DNA of 64,000 bases, from NCBI RefSeq assembly GCF_016862795.1, contig NZ_BONQ01000126.1:1-64000 (forward strand), written 5' to 3'. The position numbers were made by a program, and so were the translations under genes. This DNA is from Dactylosporangium siamense (GTDB lineage Bacteria; Actinomycetota; Actinomycetes; Mycobacteriales; Micromonosporaceae). Each line of letters opens with the position of its first letter. Within the stretch, counting starts at the first letter, position 1. Below the pieces are notes generated by a model that worked only from the letters and a program-made list of their open reading frames with translations, ran no database searches and was not told where the DNA came from. Below are positions 61,829 to 64,000 of the stretch, in pieces.

Positions 61829-63300
61829 ACCGGGGCACCCACCGACATTGCGTACTCGTGGACTCGCCGTTGCAGCGGAGCGGGGCATCGCCGGCCGAGA
61901 TCGCTGATGAGCTGGCGAATCGGCCGTCGGGAGCGAACCTCTTCCGGCGCGTGCCCTTCGGCGGCGCGGATCGCTTCGAGGGCGCGCTCGTACCTGCCCC
62001 ACTGTGTCAGGGCCCGGGCCGTGTCCAGCAGGAGCACCGCTCGGCGCTCCGGTACCGCCATCTGTTGCAGGTCAACGGTTTGCGCGAGACTCACGGCTGT
62101 TCCGGCGTCACCCAGCTCTACCGCGGCCGCTACCCGATGCGCAAGCACGTTCGTTGCGCTGAAAGCCGTCCACCGGGCATTGCCGTCGATGCCGACGTGC
62201 CTCGCCGCAGTTGCGGCTTCATTGAGCAGTGCACCCGCGCGTTCGCGCTGCTCCGCACGAGCGGCGGCGATCGCGCCGCGGAGCAGCAGCGCTCCGTACA
62301 CGGAAAGCTCCTGCTGCGACCGCATGCCGACGTCGTCCGCCAGCCGCGCAGCTGCCGTGGCGGCGACCTCGGCTGCCTGCGCAGGATGGCCCGCGGCCAG
62401 GAGACCGTGCACGACGGCGCGGACGCTGCTGGCGACGGCTAGCGGCTCGCCGCTGGCTCGCGCGGCGGCGATGCTGCGTTCCGCGGCGACAGCCGCCAAG
62501 GACGGTTCGTCGGACTTCAGCAGCAGGCCGCTCGCCACCTGATATGCCTCTGCAGTGAGCACCGCCAGCAGGGCGTCGCCAGAGATCGTCTGCGCCACGG
62601 CTGAAAGGGCCGTCAACGCCGAGGGCAGGTCCCGCAGCGCTTGTCCATAGCAACCGTGTTGATACGCGCGGCGAACCTTCGCGACCACAGCCGCAGTCTG
62701 ATCAAGATCGAAGGTGGTAGCGGACTCGCCGCCAGGTGCTGCACCGAATGGAGATGCGACGGCAGCAACCAGGCTGCCGAGGATGACGCGTCGGCGCACG
62801 TCGGTCTCCTCCGCGTTCCCGATGTCGGCGAGTGACTCCTTCCCACGGTAGAGACGGTCTGCGCCGGCGGCCAGCCGCGGCACGTCGGGCGGTGGAAGGA
62901 GCACGTCCTCGCCCTCCGTCGGCACGAACCACAGCAGGTCCTTGGGAATGCGGAGCAACCGCGCCCAGAAGGCGAGCCGATCGAGTTGCTGATCCGCGGC
63001 TTGGCGTTCCAGGCGGCTGATCTGGGCCTGGGTCAGGCTGGCCCATCTCGCTACGACGGTTTGAGGAATCGGGGTGCCGTGGTGCGGATGGTGACGGTAG
63101 GCACCGATGAGCCGGCCCATGTGCCGGTCGCGTATTGCCTCAACAATCGGAGGGTGATCCCAAAACGATCGGGGCACCGCAGGAGGATGCCGGCGGTCGA
63201 CGGTCGTCATCGGAATGCACGCGCTGCAGCGCGGACCGGGATTGTCGCGCGCCAAGCGGGAATGACAACGGACGCAACGACGATCGTTCGTGGAGGACAC
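61825..63300 (-). CDS. XRE-type regulator with zinc ribbon and TPR-like repeats
   Basis: The 491-residue protein starts at GTG 63300 behind an exceptionally strong ribosome site. Residues 8-30 hold a zinc ribbon (CVRCHSRL ... PRCSAC). A helix-turn-helix lies at about 75-125 (GTPIPQTVVARWASLTQAQI, SRLERQAADQQLDRLAFWAR), followed by a linker with RRVILGSLVAAVASPFG. From about 190 to 480 there are TPR-like helical hairpins (VAKVRRAYQHGCYGQALRDL, AEVAATAAARLADDVGMRSQ, LTQWGRYERALEAIRAAEGH). It probably senses a ligand or peptide through the repeats and controls its own operon with the flavoprotein, which it overlaps by 4 nt. Confidence 0.85.
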   Translation of the reverse strand: MSSTNDRRCVRCHSRLARDNPGPRCSACIPMTTVDRRHPPAVPRSFWDHPPIVEAIRDRHMGRLIGAYRHHPHHGTPIPQTVVARWASLTQAQISRLERQAADQQLDRLAFWARLLRIPKDLLWFVPTEGEDVLLPPPDVPRLAAGADRLYRGKESLADIGNAEETDVRRRVILGSLVAAVASPFGAAPGGESATTFDLDQTAAVVAKVRRAYQHGCYGQALRDLPSALTALSAVAQTISGDALLAVLTAEAYQVASGLLLKSDEPSLAAVAAERSIAAARASGEPLAVASSVRAVVHGLLAAGHPAQAAEVAATAAARLADDVGMRSQQELSVYGALLLRGAIAAARAEQRERAGALLNEAATAARHVGIDGNARWTAFSATNVLAHRVAAAVELGDAGTAVSLAQTVDLQQMAVPERRAVLLLDTARALTQWGRYERALEAIRAAEGHAPEEVRSRRPIRQLISDLGRRCPAPLQRRVHEYAMSVGAPV

Positions 63301-63305
63301 GCCAT

Positions 63306-63314
63306 ATCACCTCC
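63306..63314 (-). promoter_or_regulatory. Near-perfect Shine-Dalgarno before the XRE/TPR gene
   Basis: GGAGGTGAT on the minus strand, fully complementary to the 16S rRNA 3' end, ends 5 nt before GTG 63300. It fixes that GTG as the start. Confidence 0.75.
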
Positions 63315-63482
63315 GCCTGCACGATTTGGACTGCGGCGCGACCGGTATACGCATCACGCATATAGACCATACCCGTATCGCATCATCAAAATGTTCCTAG
63401 GTGCCCAACCCTGGTGGTGCGGATACACCATCGCTACCGGCTGGCACGAAAGCTGCCGGAACCACCGACGACGGGAACAGTC
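63315..63482. promoter_or_regulatory. Divergent promoter region
   Basis: About 170 bp between the XRE/TPR operon (minus) and the 161-aa gene (plus). An AT-richer core at 63345-63395 (cgcatatagaccatacccgt) is the likely promoter zone for both. No clear operator palindrome was found. Confidence 0.35.
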
Positions 63483-63968
63483 ATGAGCGCGGGATTCACA
63501 ACAGCCACCAGGCAACACGATCTTGAGTTTGCGTTCCTGTGCTTGGAAGCGGCAGTCGATCTGGTGCCGCTCATCTCGACCGTTATCGAGGACCACGACG
63601 GCAGGGTGGTCGTCACCCGCGACGTTGTCGATTGCTGGCTCGCACTCCCCATCGCCATGCGTGCCGCGTACGACATCAAGCGGCTGCCGACTGCGCCGAG
63701 CTTCACCGGACGTCCGCCGGTCCCCGCGTTGAGCCGCTTCGTGGGTGACTACGTCGACGTGATTGACGAGTCATGGATTCCGGATAGCGTCGATCCGCAT
63801 GCCGTCGACTTCGACACCGGCGAGCGCCTGCACCGGCACGCGTGGCGTCGTCATGAACGTCAAATTCGCGAGCGTCTTGCTGCGCACCGCGGCCCGGACG
63901 AGCAGTTCATACGCAAACTGGCGCGTCCCGTCGACTTCACCGGCGATGGCTGGCCCTCCAAGACCTGA
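63483..63968 (+). CDS. Hypothetical protein
   Basis: A 161-residue soluble protein from ATG 63483. It reads MSAGFTTATRQHDLEFAFLC, LEAAVDLVPLISTVIEDHDG, RVVVTRDVVDCWLALPIAMR, a proline-rich turn (SFTGRPPVPALSRFVGDYVD) and an acidic/basic C-terminus (GERLHRHAWRRHERQIRERL). I recognise no family. Composition and third-position G/C support a real gene. It is divergent from the XRE/TPR regulator and could be under its control. Confidence 0.6.
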   Translation: MSAGFTTATRQHDLEFAFLCLEAAVDLVPLISTVIEDHDGRVVVTRDVVDCWLALPIAMRAAYDIKRLPTAPSFTGRPPVPALSRFVGDYVDVIDESWIPDSVDPHAVDFDTGERLHRHAWRRHERQIRERLAAHRGPDEQFIRKLARPVDFTGDGWPSKT

Positions 63969-64000
63969 GCAGGTCCGAACGAGGCGGGCGCTGATCGTGG

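Overview
The window looks like the chromosome of a high-GC filamentous actinomycete, most likely of the Micromonosporaceae type. This is inferred from the strong G/C bias at third codon positions, the many GTG starts, the frequent 4-nt GTGA/ATGA gene overlaps, and characteristic actinobacterial families (SAV_2336, XRE regulators with DUF5753 or DUF6879 partners, two-domain laccase, ThuA/glucose-dehydrogenase fusions). I saw no rRNA, tRNA or CRISPR array, and no replication origin.

Positions 1-21.6 kb are an accessory region worn down by transposition. They hold fragments of IS21, IS701, IS630 and IS5 elements, one apparently intact IS5-family element with TA flanks (6145-7178), a second IS5-type element with 18-bp ends (15079-16095) and an inverted half copy of it (13134-13570). 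Truncated pieces of many host genes lie between them: a LuxR regulator, an LD-carboxypeptidase, an AsnC regulator, an Rhs protein, an XRE regulator and a tyrosine integrase. Genes that look intact here include an SMI1/KNR4 protein, a large secreted NucA/NucB nuclease fused to a DUF4434 domain, a PrsW-type membrane protease pair, and an immunity-like gene behind the broken Rhs toxin.

Positions 21.6-29.1 kb hold a compact four-gene operon of secreted proteins on the minus strand: a Tat-exported two-domain laccase, a ThuA / F5-8C / glucose-sorbosone dehydrogenase / PKD / DUF1080 giant, a cupredoxin with Ig-like repeats, and a beta-helix protein. Genes two, three and four are joined by stop/start overlaps. 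It reads as an extracellular copper- and quinone-based oxidation system acting on carbohydrate or polymer.

Positions 29.1-35.3 kb carry small genes (GtrA-like, PPOX-like, hypothetical, a CDF metal exporter). They also carry a second copy of a cassette first seen at 5.4-6.1 kb: a 173-bp miniature element built from IS701 ends next to a 131-aa unknown gene.

Positions 35.3-60.0 kb are the most interesting part. On the minus strand four genes, each overlapping the next by 4 nt, encode an alpha/beta hydrolase, a caspase-like protease with a VMAP-type C-terminus, a MoxR-type AAA+ ATPase and a SAV_2336/vWA protein. This is the layout of the NTP-dependent vWA-MoxR conflict systems. Divergently, across about 260 bp, lies a complete two-gene Tc (ABC) toxin locus: a 2459-aa TcB-TcC fusion with an unrecognised C-terminal payload, followed by a 3268-aa TcA. 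The TcA carries at least nine scattered copies of a beta-rich module of about 70 residues. The shared intergenic region raises the possibility that a regulated suicide/defence module and a contractile-like translocation toxin are co-controlled.

Positions 60.0-64.0 kb contain three truncated regulators (TPR, XRE, DUF6879), a coupled flavoprotein / XRE-TPR regulator pair and a hypothetical gene.
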